From positions 270,869,503 to 270,933,502 of the forward strand of contig NC_064622.1 in NCBI RefSeq assembly GCF_023898315.1: a DNA stretch of 64,000 nucleotides, read 5' to 3'. Below the pieces are notes generated by a model that made no database searches, was not told the DNA's origin, and was given only the letters and a program-made list of their open reading frames with translations. Origin of the DNA: Schistocerca nitens (taxonomy: Eukaryota > Arthropoda > Insecta > Orthoptera > Acrididae). The translations under genes and the position numbers were made by a program. Below, piece after piece: positions 30,020-41,277 of the stretch; position 1 is the first letter of the stretch; every line of letters begins with the position of its first letter.

Positions 30020-31045
30020 TGTGTTTGAGCGTGGTGTTATAGCCGGCTCACGGGCGATAGATGGGACTCAACATCTCCGAGGTAGCGATGAAGTGGGAAT
30101 TTTCCCGTGCCACCATTTCACGATTGTACCATGAACATCAAGAATCCGGTAAAACACCGTATCTCCGACGTCTCTGCTGTCGGTAAAAGATCCTGCCGGA
30201 ACGAGACCAACGAAGACTGAAGAGAATCGGTCAGCTTAACAGACGTGCAGCCCATCCGCAAATTGCTGCAGATTTCAGTGCTAGACCATCAACAAGTGTC
30301 AGCGTGCGAATCACTCAATGAAGTATCATCGATATGGACTTTCGGAGCCGAAGGCCCACTCGTGTTCCCTTGATGACTGCACGATACAAAGCCTTACGCC
30401 TCGCCTGGGCCCGTCAACACCGACACTGGTTTGTTGATGACTGGAAACATGATGTCTGGTCGGACAAGTCTCGTTTCAGATTGTATCGAGAGGATGGACA
30501 CCTACGGGTGTGGAGACAACCTCATGAATTCATGGATCCTGCATGTCAGCGTGGGACTGTTCAAGTTGGTGGAAGCTCTGTAATAGTGTGGGGCGTGTGC
30601 ATTTGGAGTGATATGGGACCCCTGATACGTCTAGATACGACTCTGACAGGTGACACATACGTAAGGATCCTGTCTGATCTTCTGCATCCATTATTGTCCA
30701 GTTTGAATTCCGACGGACTTGGTGAATTCCAGCAGGATAATGGGACACTCCAAAATTCCAGAACTGCTACAGTGTGGCTCCAGGAACACTTTTCTGAGTT
30801 TAAACACTTCCTCTAGCCTCCGACCCCCCCCCCCCCCCCCCCGAAATGATCATTATTGAGCATATTTGGGATGCCTTGGAACGTGCTGTTCGGAAGAGAT
30901 CTCCAGCTCCTAGTATTGTTACGGATTTTTGGTAGGATTCATGGTGTCAATTGCCTCCAGCACTACTTCAGACGTTACTCGAGTCCATGCCATGTCGTGT
31001 TGCGGCACTTCTGCGTGCTCTCGGGGGCCCCACACAATATTACGC
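30020..31045 (+). pseudogene. DD36E transposase, copy 1, broken
   Basis: Readable blocks: F-E-R-G-V-I-A-G-S-R-A near 30025; R-S-R-R-P-T-R-V-P-L-M and W-A-R-Q-H-R-H-W-F near 30340-30430; V-W-S-D-K-S-R-F-R-L (first Asp present) near 30455; F-Q-Q-D-N-G-T-L-Q-N near 30730; I-I-E-H-I-W-D near 30855; E-S-M-P-C-R-V-A-A-L-L-R-A near 30980. A TAG precedes a run of 19 C at 30824-30842, exactly where the sister copy has codons for P-P-N-S-P-D-M-N. In an undamaged arrangement the second Asp and Glu would be about 36 residues apart, from comparison with family memory. Inactive. Confidence 0.78.
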
Positions 31046-31077
31046 AGATGTACCAGTTTCTTTGGGTCTTCAGTTTA

Positions 31078-32690
31078 TATCGTTGTATGGCACACAGCTC
31101 AAGACATATGACTTCATAAACACTGATATATATGTGTAAAAATGCAGCATCATGCACGAAACGTAAAACGGTTTTCATTTACTTCTAAGACACTCCTACA
31201 GTCGAGTCAACTCAAGGAATCATTGACATCTGACAGCCCTCTTGACAGCTTTGAACTGCGAAGCTCAAACCGCTAGAGGTGAAACCAATAGCCGTTTTTA
31301 GGGACCAATTTACACAGAAAAGGGGCAACGCGGACGTCTGGTGGGGTCGTGGCGCTGTTTCGCGCTACCTCCATGTTAACAAATGAAGCAGTTCACACAC
31401 GAATGACGTGGCGGGAACGAGTCGCTATGTCCGCGCCACGTCCGTTTGTCGCCACGAATACTGAACCAAAGCGACGCGTGGCGCAGACGTCTCCAAGTGA
31501 CGCGCTATTGTTTCCATTACTTTGAAATCATCGGATGCGCCTAAAAAATTGTTTTACGTAGATGAAGCAAGGCCACATGCGTCTCTGGAGACAGTTTCTC
31601 AGTAAATAGTTTGCTTCTCGCTTAAAAAAATTAAAAACCACTGTTTTGGGATTCGCGCGTGTTCTCCGCTATGCAGTGTTTCTTATAAGATTTTGGAGAA
31701 ACTGTTTAGTAAAAAAATTGATTTTTCGACGTCTTGTCTGATTGCACAGGTTGATTGTGAACTGGTTTTATTTTCGTCATTGCCCATAGTTATTGTGAAA
31801 TGTAAACCGCAGGGTATGTGTAGGAAACTTCGCACTGAAGAATGTAGTCGCTGGCCATTTTACGTTCGGTGGGTTTTACGTCACAGGTCACTGCATACAA
31901 TATGTCGCTAACATATCGAAATTGTTTTTAACGGCGCAAGGGGAGAGGTAACTCTTTCCAGTCCTGAGTAAATAAGTGACATATTTTAACGTTTGGTCGC
32001 GACGAGCTACGACGCACGGCACAATACGCTATGGCCGCACGCTATGTGGATTTATGGTTCGTGCTTCTCTTCGTATGCGGTTTGTGAAGTCAGTTACAAC
32101 CACAGTTCAAGTTTATATTGCATTAAGAGTTATTTTAAAACTATAGGTAAACAATCGCGAATCCAGTGGCAGTATTAGCTATATACTGTATACGTAAATT
32201 TTTCTTGTGTACACCAACAATTTCATTCAAAAGACATTCAGTAACTATTTACGTTCTCTTATTGTTGAACAAATGGTGTGTTTTGTAGCGAGCAATGAAC
32301 GAGAAACGGGATTTTGCTATTGAATAATTCTGTGTTCTGAATGTTTTACGCTACCTATTTTACACTTACATATTTGAGCTTTCTTGATGGAGGCAGTTTA
32401 TATGAAGTAAAAGTCTATTTTGCATGTTTTTGTACACAATTAGTTATGTTATCTTTGAAAAAACAACACTATCTGTTTTTTTATTTTTCTGGACGAATGA
32501 CGTTAAATCGGTGCCGTTACAACGTTGTGCTGCTGAAACGCACTGGTTTTTCTGTGTAACTTATTGCAGAAATAGAAACCGTATTTGAGAAAGTACAACA
32601 CATGTTAAAACACATAATGTTTACTGCAGTACAGATCTGCACAAGAAGCACGGAAAACTATAACACTATTCCTGTTGCAGTTGCACTAAA
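31078..32690. other. Spacer with GC-rich block, no gene recognised
   Basis: No coding motif. Bases 31290-31500 are unusually GC-rich (many CGCG and GACGT) and begin with GGGACCAATTTACACAG. A similar phrase occurs inverted near 41800-41820, followed in both by CGGACG and CTGG-GG. This may be the end of an unrecognised DNA transposon. Confidence 0.35.
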
Positions 32691-32692
32691 TA

Positions 32693-34095
32693 CACTACTG
32701 GCCATTAAAATTGCTACACCACGAAGATGATGTGCTACAGACGCGAAATTTAACCGACAGGAAGAAGATACTGTGATATGCAAATGATTAGCTTTTCAGA
32801 GAATTCACACAATGTTGGCGTCGGTGGCGACACCTACAACGTGCTGACATGAGGAAAGTTTCCAACCGATTTCTCATACACAAACAGCAGTTGACCGGCG
32901 TTGCCTGGTGAAACGTTGTTGTGATGCCTCGTGTAAGGAGGAGAAATGCATACCATCACGTTTCCGACTTTCATAAAGGTCGGATTGTAGCCTATCGCGA
33001 TTGCGGTTTATCGTATCGCGACATTGCTGCTCGCGTTGGTCGAGATCCAATGACTGTTAGCAGAATATGGAATCGGTGGATTCAGTAGGGTAATACGGAA
33101 CGCCGTGCTGGATCCCAACGGTCTCGTATGAATAGCAGTCGATATGACAGAAATCTCATCCGCATGGCTGTAACGGATCGTGCAGCCACGTCTCGATCCC
33201 TGAGTAAACAGATGGGGACGTTAGCAAGACAACAACCATCTGCACGAACAGTTCGACGACGTTTGCAGCAGCATGGACTATCAGTTCGGAGACCGTGGCT
33301 GCGGTTACCCTTGACGCAGCATCACAGACAGGAGCGTCTGCGATGGTGTACTCAACGACGAACCTGGGTGCACGAATGGTAAAACGCCATTTTTTCGAAT
33401 GAATCCTGCTGTTTACAGCATCATGATGGTCGCATCCGTGTTTGGCGACATCGCATTGAACGCACATTGGAAGCGTGTATTCGTCATCGCCATACTGGCG
33501 TATCACCGGCGTGATGGTATGGGGTGCCATTGGTTAAACGTCTCGGTCACCTCTTGTTCGCATTGATGGCACTTTGAACAGTGGACGTTACATTTCAGAT
33601 GTGTTACGACCCGTGGCTCTACCCTTCATTCGATCACTGCGAAACCCTACATTTCAGCAGGATAATGCACGGCCGCATGTTGCAGGTCCTGTACGGGCCT
33701 TTCTGGATACAGAGAATGTTCGACTGCTGCCCTGGCCAGCACATTCTGCAGATCTCTCACCAATTGAAAACGTCAGTTCAATGGTGACCGAGCAACTGGC
33801 TCGTCACAATACGCCAGTCACTACTCGTGATGAACTGTGGTATCACGTTGAAGCTGCATGGGCAGCTGTACCTGTACACGCCATCCAACCTGTGTTTGAC
33901 TCAATGCCCAGGCGTATCAAGGCCGTTATTACGGCCAGAGGTGGTTGTTCTGGGTACTGATTTCTCAGGATCTATGCACCCAAATTGCGTGAAAATGTAA
34001 TTACATGTCAGTTCTAGTATAATATATTTGTCCAATGAATACCCGTTTGTCATCTGCATTTCTTCTTGGTGTAGCAATTTTTATAGCCAGTAGTG
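32693..34095 (+). mobile_element. Tc1-like element, CACTACTGG family, copy 1
   Basis: Both ends carry CACTACTGGCCATTAAAATT-type TIRs of about 28 bases (right end with two changes), flanked by TA at 32691-32692 and 34096-34097. Length is 1403 bases. A second copy, in the opposite orientation and split by a SINE, lies at 55925-57533. Confidence 0.93.
32924..33960 (+). pseudogene. Tc1-like (DD34E) transposase, copy 1, broken
   Basis: It starts M-P-R-V-R-R-R-N-A-Y-H-H-V. First helix-turn-helix: G-L-S-Y-R-D-I-A-A-R-V-G; a TAG follows at 33086-33088. Second: S-A-R-T-V-R-R-R-L-Q-Q-H-G. The first catalytic block reads F-S-N-E-S, so the Asp is changed to Asn. Frame changes lie near 33410 and 33540. 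The last part (33574-33960) reads F-Q-Q-D-N-A-R-P-H and L-S-P-I-E-N with 34 residues between Asp and Glu, and ends I-T-A-R-G-G-C-S-G-Y. Normal family length is about 345 residues. Inactive. Confidence 0.85.
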
Positions 34096-34097
34096 TA

Positions 34098-34844
34098 TGT
34101 AAAGTCAGCATTATATTTTCTATCCTCAATCAATGGGTTTTGCCAGAGTGACGCGCTAATCGACTATAAACTCTGTACTTGCTCACAGAAATTCAGTTTT
34201 TCAATTGGGATATACTGGCACATGTCAAATAAGGCTTTCTTCTTGGCACCTTTTACTGGCAGAATTTTATCACACAAGAAGGGAAAAATGTAATGTTACC
34301 TAGCGGCAGATCTCTTTTCCCAGCACCTCTCGGCTTCTTTGTGATGCTTTGACAAATCCACGTTTGTGGGATATTATGACTATTCCTTCACCCTAGTGTA
34401 GTAGGTTTCTCAGATGGAACTTGCAGCCAGACATACTGAGTTATTTTGAATGAGCCTCTATTCAATCCTTGCTGCAGTGCGCTAAGATTCCTGGAATCCT
34501 ATGGTTCCAACTCGCACAGAAGGAATTCGTTGTACTTGGCGTCTGCAATGACTGGCATACGTTTTCTGGGTGAAAGGATATTTTGTTCCTCTTTGTAAGG
34601 ACAAAATACCTATCACATGGTAAGAAATGACATGCTATTTAACGATGAATTTCTGATCTATGGCAGTGAACTACAAGGCGACAAGTATTGAACTATACGA
34701 AATAAAATCGTCGGAACCTATAAACGTTTGCGTTAGGACGTTCAAACTGCACGGTTGGCACGGGGGGCATGATGCGAATTAGTACGCGCATGCCCAAGAG
34801 GCTTGTTGTTGTCGGCCATTTGCACATGAAAATGTCACGCTACA
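34098..34844. other. Spacer, no gene recognised
   Basis: No readable coding or RNA motif on either strand. Confidence 0.35.
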
Positions 34845-35081
34845 GCGTACCTGAGCGTATAACGCGTGTGGAAGCCTGCTATGGCGAGCGGTAGCAGCCC
34901 AACTGCGGCTCAAAGGAAGTTTGCGTCCGAGTTCACACTGAAGACAATCGGTCCAAGTTTGCTAACAATTGATTCGGATGTTTGAGAGAACGGGTAGTGT
35001 TCGTGATGACAGTGATGGTAACGTCGGTAGTCCAAAAATCGTGAAATCGCCTGAACCTGAAAACATCGAGAAGACACGCGC

Positions 35082-35485
35082 GCCGGCCGGTGTGGCGGTG
35101 CGGTTCTGGGCGCTACAGTCTGGAGCCGAACGACCGCTACGGTCGCAGGTTCGAATCCTGCCTCGGGCATGGATGTGTGTGATGTCCTTAGGTTGGTTAG
35201 GTTTAATTAGTTCTAAGTTCTAGGCGACTGATGACCTCAGAAAAAATGGTTCAAATGGCTCTGAGCACTATGGGACTCAACCGCTGAGGTCATAAGTCCC
35301 CTAGAATTTAGAACTACTTAAACCTAACTAACCTAAGGACAACTCACACATCCATGCCCGAGGCAGGATTCGAACCTGCGACCGTAGCGGTCGCACGGTT
35401 CCAGACTGTAGCGCCAGAACCGCTCGGCCACCAGCGGCCGGCGATGACCTCAGAAGTTAAGTCGCATAGTGCTCAGAGCCATTTG
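35082..35485 (+). mobile_element. SINE-A (outer copy), interrupted by a second SINE-A
   Basis: The plus-strand SINE head begins CGCCGGCCGGTGTGGC at 35082. AAGACACGCGC is duplicated at 35071-35081 and 35486-35496. The body is cut after GACTGATGACCTCAG by the minus-strand SINE at 35243-35442 and resumes with AAGTTAAGTC-CATAGTGCTCAGAGCCATTTG to 35485. Two insertion layers are therefore ordered. Confidence 0.92.
35243..35442 (-). mobile_element. SINE-A (inner copy), 13-bp TSD within the outer SINE
   Basis: GATGACCTCAGAA occurs at 35230-35242 and 35443-35455. The inner SINE is minus-strand and complete from tail (GGTTCAAATGGCTCTGAGCA) to head (GCCACCAGCGGCCGGC). The orientation opposite to its host gives partly self-complementary sequence. 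Confidence 0.92.
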
Positions 35486-35691
35486 AAGACACGCGCTATG
35501 TTTCAAACCAGCCCCAGGAAATTGATCAGACGAACTGCACGACAGGTGAACATCAACCGGGAGACACTGCGCAAATTTTTTTTTCCAAACAAAATTCAAA
35601 CCCATCAGCCAGTAAGCCCCAGGGCCATGGAACAGCGATTGTGCTTCGCCTGCACTGTTGTCACAGAATTGACGAACAGGACGTTCTACCT

Positions 35692-38375
35692 CTGTATCTA
35701 CATCCATACTCCGCAACCCATCTGACGGCGTGTGGCGGAGGGTACCTTGAGTACCTCTATCGGTTCTCCCTTCCATTCCAGTCTCGTATGGTTTGTGGAA
35801 AGAAAGATTGTCGGTATGCCTCTGTGTGGGCTCTAATCTCTCTGATTTTATCTTCATGGTCTCTTCGCGAGATGTAAGTAGGAGAGAGCAATATACTGCT
35901 TGACTCCTCGGTGAAGGTATGTTCTCGAAACTTCAACAAAAGTCTGTACCGAGCTACTGAGCGTCTCTCCTGCAGAGTCTTCCACTGGAGTTTACCTATC
36001 ATCTCCGTAACGCTTTCGCGATTACTAAATGATCCTATAACGAAGCGCGCTGCTCTCCGTTGGATCTTCTCTATCTCTTCTATCAACCCTATCTGGCACG
36101 GATCCCACACCATTGAGCAGTATTCAAGCAGTGGACGAACAAGCGTACTATAACCTACTTCCTTTGTTTTCGGACTGCATTTCCTTAGGATTCTTCCAAA
36201 GAATCTCATTCTGGCATCTGCTTTACCGACGATTAATTTTATGTGGCCATTCCAAATGGTTCAAATGGCTCTGAGCACTATGGGACTTAACATCTATGGT
36301 CATCAGTCCCCTAGAACTTAGAACTACTTAAACCTAACTAACCTAAGGACATTACACAACACCCAGTCATCACGAGGCAGAGAAAATCCCTGACCCCGCC
36401 GGGAATCGAACCCGGGAACCCGGGCGTGGGAAGCGAGAGCGCTACCGCACGACCACGAGCTGCGGACTGGCCATTCTATTTTAAATCACTCCTAATGCCT
36501 ACTCCCAGATAATTTATGGAATTAACTGTCTCCAGTTGCTGGCCTACTGTATTGTAGCTAAATGATAAAGGATCTTTCTTTCTATGTATTCGCAGCACAT
36601 TACACTTGTCTACATTGAGATTCTATTGCCATTCCCTGCACCATGCGTCAGTTCTTTGCAGATCCTCCTGCATTTCAGTACAATTTTCCATTGTCACAAC
36701 CTCTCGATATACTACAGCATCATCCACAAAAAGCCTCAGTGAACTTCCGATGTTATCCGCAAGGTCATTTATATATATTGTGAATAGCAACGGTCCTACG
36801 ACACTCCCCTGCGGCACACCTAAAATCACTCTTACTTTGGAAGACTTCTCTCCATTGAGAATGACATGCTCCGTTCTGTTATCTAGGAACTCTTTAATCC
36901 AATCACACAATTGGTCTGATAGTCCACATGCTCTTATTTTGTTCATTAAACGACTGCGGTGAACTGTATCAAACGCCTTGCGGAAGTCAAGAAACACGGC
37001 ATCTACCTGGGAATCCGTGTCTATGGCCCTCTGAGTCTCGTGGACGAATAGCACAAGCTGGGTTTCACACGATAGCCTTTTTCGAAACGCATGCTGATTT
37101 CTACAGAGTAGGTTTCTAGTCTCCAGAAAACATACGTGTTCCAAAATTCTACAACTGATCGACGTTAGAGATATAGGTCTATAGTTCTGCACATCTGTTC
37201 AACGTCCCTTCTTGAAAACGGGGATGACCTGTGCCCTTTTCCAGTCCTTTGGAACGCTACGCTCTTCTAGAGACCTACGGTACACCACTGCAAGAAGGGG
37301 TGCAAGTTCCTTCGCGTACTATGTGTAAAATCGAACTGGTATCCCGTCAAGTCCAGCGGGCTTTCCTCTTCTGAGCGATTTTAATTGTTTTTCTATCCCT
37401 CTGTCATCTATTTCGATATCTACCATTTTGTCATCTGTGCGACAATCTAGAGACGGAACTACAGTGCAGTCTTCCTCTGTGAAACAGCTTTGGAAAAAGA
37501 CATTTATTATTTCGGCCTTTGGTTTGTCATCCTCTGTTTCAGTACCATTTTGGTCACAGAGTGTCTGGACATTTTGTTTTGATCCACCTACCGCTTTGAC
37601 ATAAGACCAAAATTTCTCAGGATTTTCTGCCAAGTCAGTACACAGAACTTTACTTTCGAATTCGTTGAACGACTCTCACGTAGCCCTCCTCACACCACAT
37701 TTCGCTTCGTGTAATTTTTGTTTGTCTGCAAGGCTTTGGCTATCTTTATGTTTGTTGTGAAGTTCCCTTTGCTACCGTAGCAGTGTTCTAACTCGGTTGT
37801 TGTACGACGGTGACTCTTTTCCATCTACTACGATCTTGCTTGGCACATACTCATCTAATGCATACTGTACGATGGTTTTGAACTTTGTCCACTGATCCTC
37901 AACACTATCTGTACTTGAGATAAAACTTTTGTGTGGAGCCGTCAAGTACTCTGAAATCTGCTTTTTGTCACTTTTGCTAAACAGAAAAATCTTCCTACCT
38001 TTTTAAATATTACTATTTACGGCTGAAATAACCGATGCTGTAATCGCTTTATGATCGCTGATTCCCTGTTTTGCGTTAACTGTTTCAAATACTTCGGGTC
38101 TGTTTGTCACCAAGAGGTCTGATATGTTATCGCCACGAGACGGTTCTCTGTTTAACTGCTCAGATAATGCACTTAAAAAAATTTCACTGGATTTTTTGTC
38201 CCTGCCACCCGTTATAAACGTTTGAGTCTCCCAGTCTATATCTGGTAAATTAAAATCTCCACCCAAAACTGTGACATGGTCGGGAAATCTACTCGCAATA
38301 TTTTCCAAATTTTCCTTCAGGTGTTCTGCCACAACAGCTGCTGAGCGGATTTCGGAAAGATGTGCTTCATGCAAG
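35692..38375 (-). pseudogene. CR1/L2-like LINE copy L3, endonuclease to 3' end, split by a SINE
   Basis: Minus-strand LINE. The 5' part (38003-38374) is APE endonuclease with L-G-G-D-F-N-L-P-D-I-D-W and I-S-D-H-K-A, truncated at its start. The linker at 37319-37633 has P-E-K-F-W-S-Y and K-P-A-G-L-D-G-I-P. RT (36623-37192) reads N-Y-R-P-I-S-L-T-S, F-L-D-F-R-K-A-F-D-T-V, G-V-P-Q-G-S-V-V-G-P and F-V-D-D, where Val replaces the usual Ala but both Asp stay. The C-terminal part is at 35757-36209 (S-P-T-Y-I-S-R-R-D-H-E). The 3' tail near 35692-35710 is TGTATCTACATCC. Frameshifts near 37200-37320 and 37640-38000. Same family as L1, L2 and L4. Confidence 0.85.
36253..36467 (-). mobile_element. Chimeric SINE: SINE-B head joined to SINE-A body
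   Basis: Minus-strand SINE in LINE L3. TGGCCATTC is duplicated at 36244-36252 and 36468-36476. Its 5' part (GTCCGCAGCTCGTGGTCGTG through GATGACTGGGTGTTGTG) matches SINE-B at 25962-26217. Its 3' part (TAATGTCCTTAGGTTAGTTA through GAGCCATTTGAACCATTTGG) matches SINE-A. The switch falls in a TGTGT-ATGTCC stretch similar in both parents. Confidence 0.9.
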
Positions 38376-39779
38376 GCTCATCACAAAGTGATAAACCTAC
38401 GGTATTTGCTGTCACTCGCCTCCTAGACACTCAGTTCTTTGCAGATGGATCACAGCCCACTTAAAAATCCACTCAAATGAATTAGAGCGTGACATAGTCT
38501 TGTAACTTAGCTCACCGACTTGTCAGTTCCTTGTGCTTGGGTCACTTTCCTTAAGATTCCATCAAATGAGAACAAACCTGACATATGCCAGATGCTTACT
38601 TCTAGGCATTTCACGGCAGTTAACGCTTCCGATGTCAGTGTACAGGATATCTAGCCCTTTTAATGTGCAGTAGATTTAGCTACGTTCAGGTGAACAGCTG
38701 ACTCCACCACAGATCTTCCTGTACACATGCGGACAACTCCATCACATGTGAACATCCGACATCTAAAACAAAAGACTACAAGAGGCTGTAAACTGCATAG
38801 TGGAGGGTACATCACACCAGTGTTACCGATTACTCTTCTATCCCAAGGCAACACGCTGATGGAGAAAAAAAAATGCCTACATATATCCATAAATTTCCTA
38901 ATCCACCCCCATGTTTTCAGGAAAAATACGTTGTCTTTTCCGGAGACCTTCTTTTCCGTCACACAGTCGAATAGAGTAGGCCAACAGATACGATCCTAGC
39001 AGCAGTCGTATGATACTTGTGCTTCAGATATTAGTCACGTAAAACGAGCAGATGTGTCCTCACAGGATGGGTGGACGATGACTATAAAGTGTCGAGCTGT
39101 TGTATCGATGTTACAGCTCACCAGTATGCATCATGTGATCAAAAATGTTGGGATAGCAGCAGACAATGACCTCAAAGTTACAGTGCAAATTGAGAATGTG
39201 CAGTTAGGCCTGAAGGTGGGGCTCATTCAAGTAGATCGGGGGAAGCTGTGCGAGAAAGTGACGTACGTATTGAGGGGCAGTTGACTGCTAAGCACGACAC
39301 ATTTTGTCTCAGAATTCCCATCTTCGACAGCAGCAGTATCAGTGCAACAGCTACTCACTGTCCCTGATGTTTCCAATCTAAAGTTAACAGCTTTTAGAGG
39401 CACCACGGGACGTATTTCTAAAGCAACAAAATGTCGAGAACACACATGGATTGCAGAAATTGGTATGCACTGCAATGGAGTGAGAGTAAATATGTGATAT
39501 TGTTTGCTTAAGGAAGTGGGACTATTGATATAGAGATTTGCTATTCGTGATTTCGGTCTCTCATTCTAAGATAACTGCAAGATGGTTTACCTGCTCCAGC
39601 AGGTGCTGCAGACAATAAATGTGGAATGTAAAGCACACAAAAAATTATTAGCACAATATTGTCTGATAGGTTCCAAACGTCAGTCAGTGTTTTTTTTAAG
39701 TACAGTGATCCTACGCGCCGTCTCCCTCCAACCGTTAAAATTTTTTCATTAAAACTACAGTCCTGGTGGAGAACTCTGG
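38376..39779. other. Spacer, no gene recognised
   Basis: Short open readings exist on both strands (for example 39227-39475 minus, 82 codons), but I see no motif linking them to a known family and no matching composition to the neighbours. Nothing is called. Confidence 0.35.
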
Positions 39780-40079
39780 GGCCGACATACTGACTCTGGG
39801 TTGCCTAGAGGCCACTGGCATGGGCCTCGACTGGCTGCCATATTTTCCAGATCTGAAGACAAGCGACTCCTTTTCGTGGAGCTATATTAAAGACAAGGTG
39901 TGCGACAATAGTCCCAAAACTATTACTGATCTGAAATCAACCATTCAGGAGGTCATCGACAGCATCGATATTCCGACACTTCAGTGGGTCATGCAGAATT
40001 TCTGCGCCACATCATCGCCAATGATGGCAGACATATCGAACATGCCAATCCAAATATCTGCAGTGACGTTTACATGTTG
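39780..40079 (+). pseudogene. Tc1/mariner-like transposase C-terminal fragment
   Basis: The plus-strand frame reads D-W-L-P-Y-F-P-D-L-K-T-S-D-S-F-S-W-S-Y-I-K-D-K-V, then L-K-S-T-I-Q-E-V-I and T-L-Q-W-V-M-Q-N-F. This fits the S-P-D-L-x-P-x-D-F-F-L-W-G-x-I-K-x-x-V ending of DDxD-type (mariner/IS630) transposases. Only the last catalytic Asp region and tail exist. There are no TIRs in sight. It is a 5'-truncated remnant. Confidence 0.6.
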
Positions 40080-40139
40080 AATGAAGTGTGTGCACGCAGT
40101 ACTTTGTTACTAATTTACGTTTTTTCATTTAGTTCAATA

Positions 40140-41273
40140 GTAGTAAAGGCACGAGAAAGGCAATTCTGACGTTGCGGTTAATAGTGGAAGCAAGGCTAAA
40201 GAAAAATCAAGACACGTTCATAGGATTTGTCGACCTGGATAAAGCATTCGAAATGTAAAATGGTGCAAAATGTTCGAAATCCTGGGAAAAGTAGGGGTAA
40301 GTCGTAGGGAGAGACGGATCATATACTATATGGACAACAGCCAAGAGGGAATAATAAGAGTGAACGACCAAGAACGAAGTGCTCGTATTAAAAAGGGTGT
40401 AAGACATGGATGTAGCCTTTCGCCCCTATTGTTCGATCTGTACATCGAGGAAGCAATGATGGAAATAAAAGAAAGGTTCAGGAGTGGGATTAAACTTCAT
40501 GGTGAAAGGCTATCAATGATACGATTCGCTGATGACATTGCTATCCTGAGTGAAAGTGAACAAGAATTACATGATCTACTGAACGGAATGAACAGTCTAA
40601 TGAGTACAGAGTATGGATTGAGAGTAAATGTAAGAAAGTCGACGGTAATAAGAAGTAGTAGAAATGAGAACAGCGAGGAACTTAACATCAGGATTGATTG
40701 TCACGAAGTAGATGAAGTGAAGGAATTCTGCTACCTAGGCAGTAAAATAACCAACGACGAACGGAGCAAGGAGGACATCAAAAGCAGTCTAGCAGTGGCA
40801 AAAAGGGCATTCCTGGTCAAGAGAAGTCTACTAATATCAGATATCGGCCTTAATTTGAGGAAGAAATCTGGAGTACAGTATTGTATGGTAGTGAAACATG
40901 GGAGAACCGTAACAGAAGAGAATCGAAGCATTTGAGATGTGGTGCTACAGACGAATGTTGAAAATTAGGTGAACTGATAAGGTAACGTATGAGGAGGTTC
41001 TGCGCAGAATCGGAGAAGAAAGGAATATGTGGAAAACACTGATACGGAGAAGGGACAGGATGATAGGACATCTATTAAAACATAAGGGATTGACTTACAT
41101 GATACTAAAGGGAGCTGTAGAGGACAAAAACTGTAGAGGAAGACAGAGATTGGAATACATCCAGCAAAGAATTGAGGACGTTGGCTGTAAGTGGTACTTG
41201 AGATGAAGAGGTTAGCACAGGAGAGGAATTCGTGGCGTGCCGCATCGAACGTCAGAAGACTGATGACCAAAAA
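40140..41273 (+). pseudogene. LINE-2 RT and C-terminal region, 5'-truncated
   Basis: A second LINE family. Plus-strand blocks: F-V-D-L-D-K-A-F near 40230, V-R-H-G-C-S-L-S-P-L-L-F near 40400-40430, I-R-F-A-D-D-I-A-I-L near 40520 (catalytic F-A-D-D intact), F-C-Y-L-G-S-K-I-T near 40727, and after a stop F-E-M-W-C-Y-R-R-M-L-K-I and N-M-W-K-T-L. The main frame is 40270-40935. It ends with ACTGATGACC and an A-run near 41265-41277, a LINE 3' end. The 5' part (endonuclease) is missing. Clade uncertain (I/Nimb/Ingi-like). Confidence 0.75.
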
Positions 41274-41277
41274 AAAA

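Larger units (their letters stand above)
28210..31075 (+). mobile_element. DD36E-type Tc1/mariner element, copy 1, split by another Tc1
   Basis: TA lies at both borders (28208-28209, 31076-31077). The left TIR CACTGAATCGCCAAAAAAAT is mirrored at the right by ...AGAAACTGGTA in inverted sense. The same family recurs at 44324-46764, whose unsplit left part shows that the Tc1 at 28307-29952 entered this copy at a TA in GCCTATATAAGACAA. The transposase lies to the right of the inner element. Confidence 0.85.
34845..35690 (+). pseudogene. Transposase N-terminal (helix-turn-helix) relic holding two nested SINEs
   Basis: Before the SINEs: S-V-P-E-R-I-T-R-V-E-A-C-Y near 34845-34890, A-A-Q-R-K-F-A-S-E-F-T and M-F-E-R-T-G-S-V-R-D-D. 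After the SINEs (from 35497): F-Q-T-S-P-R-K-L-I-R-R-T-A-R-Q and I-N-R-E-T-L-R-K. This order matches the DUF4817-type and second helix-turn-helix region of Tc1/mariner-like (IS630) transposases with a R-F-x-x-T-G-S-V motif. The catalytic part is missing; LINE L3 starts at 35692. The SINE insertion interrupts the codons between E-K-T-R-A and M-F-Q. Confidence 0.6.

Noticed and set aside
38660-39284. Short open readings of 76 to 100 codons as host genes
   Set aside because: No motif, no start context preference, and similar lengths occur on both strands by chance.
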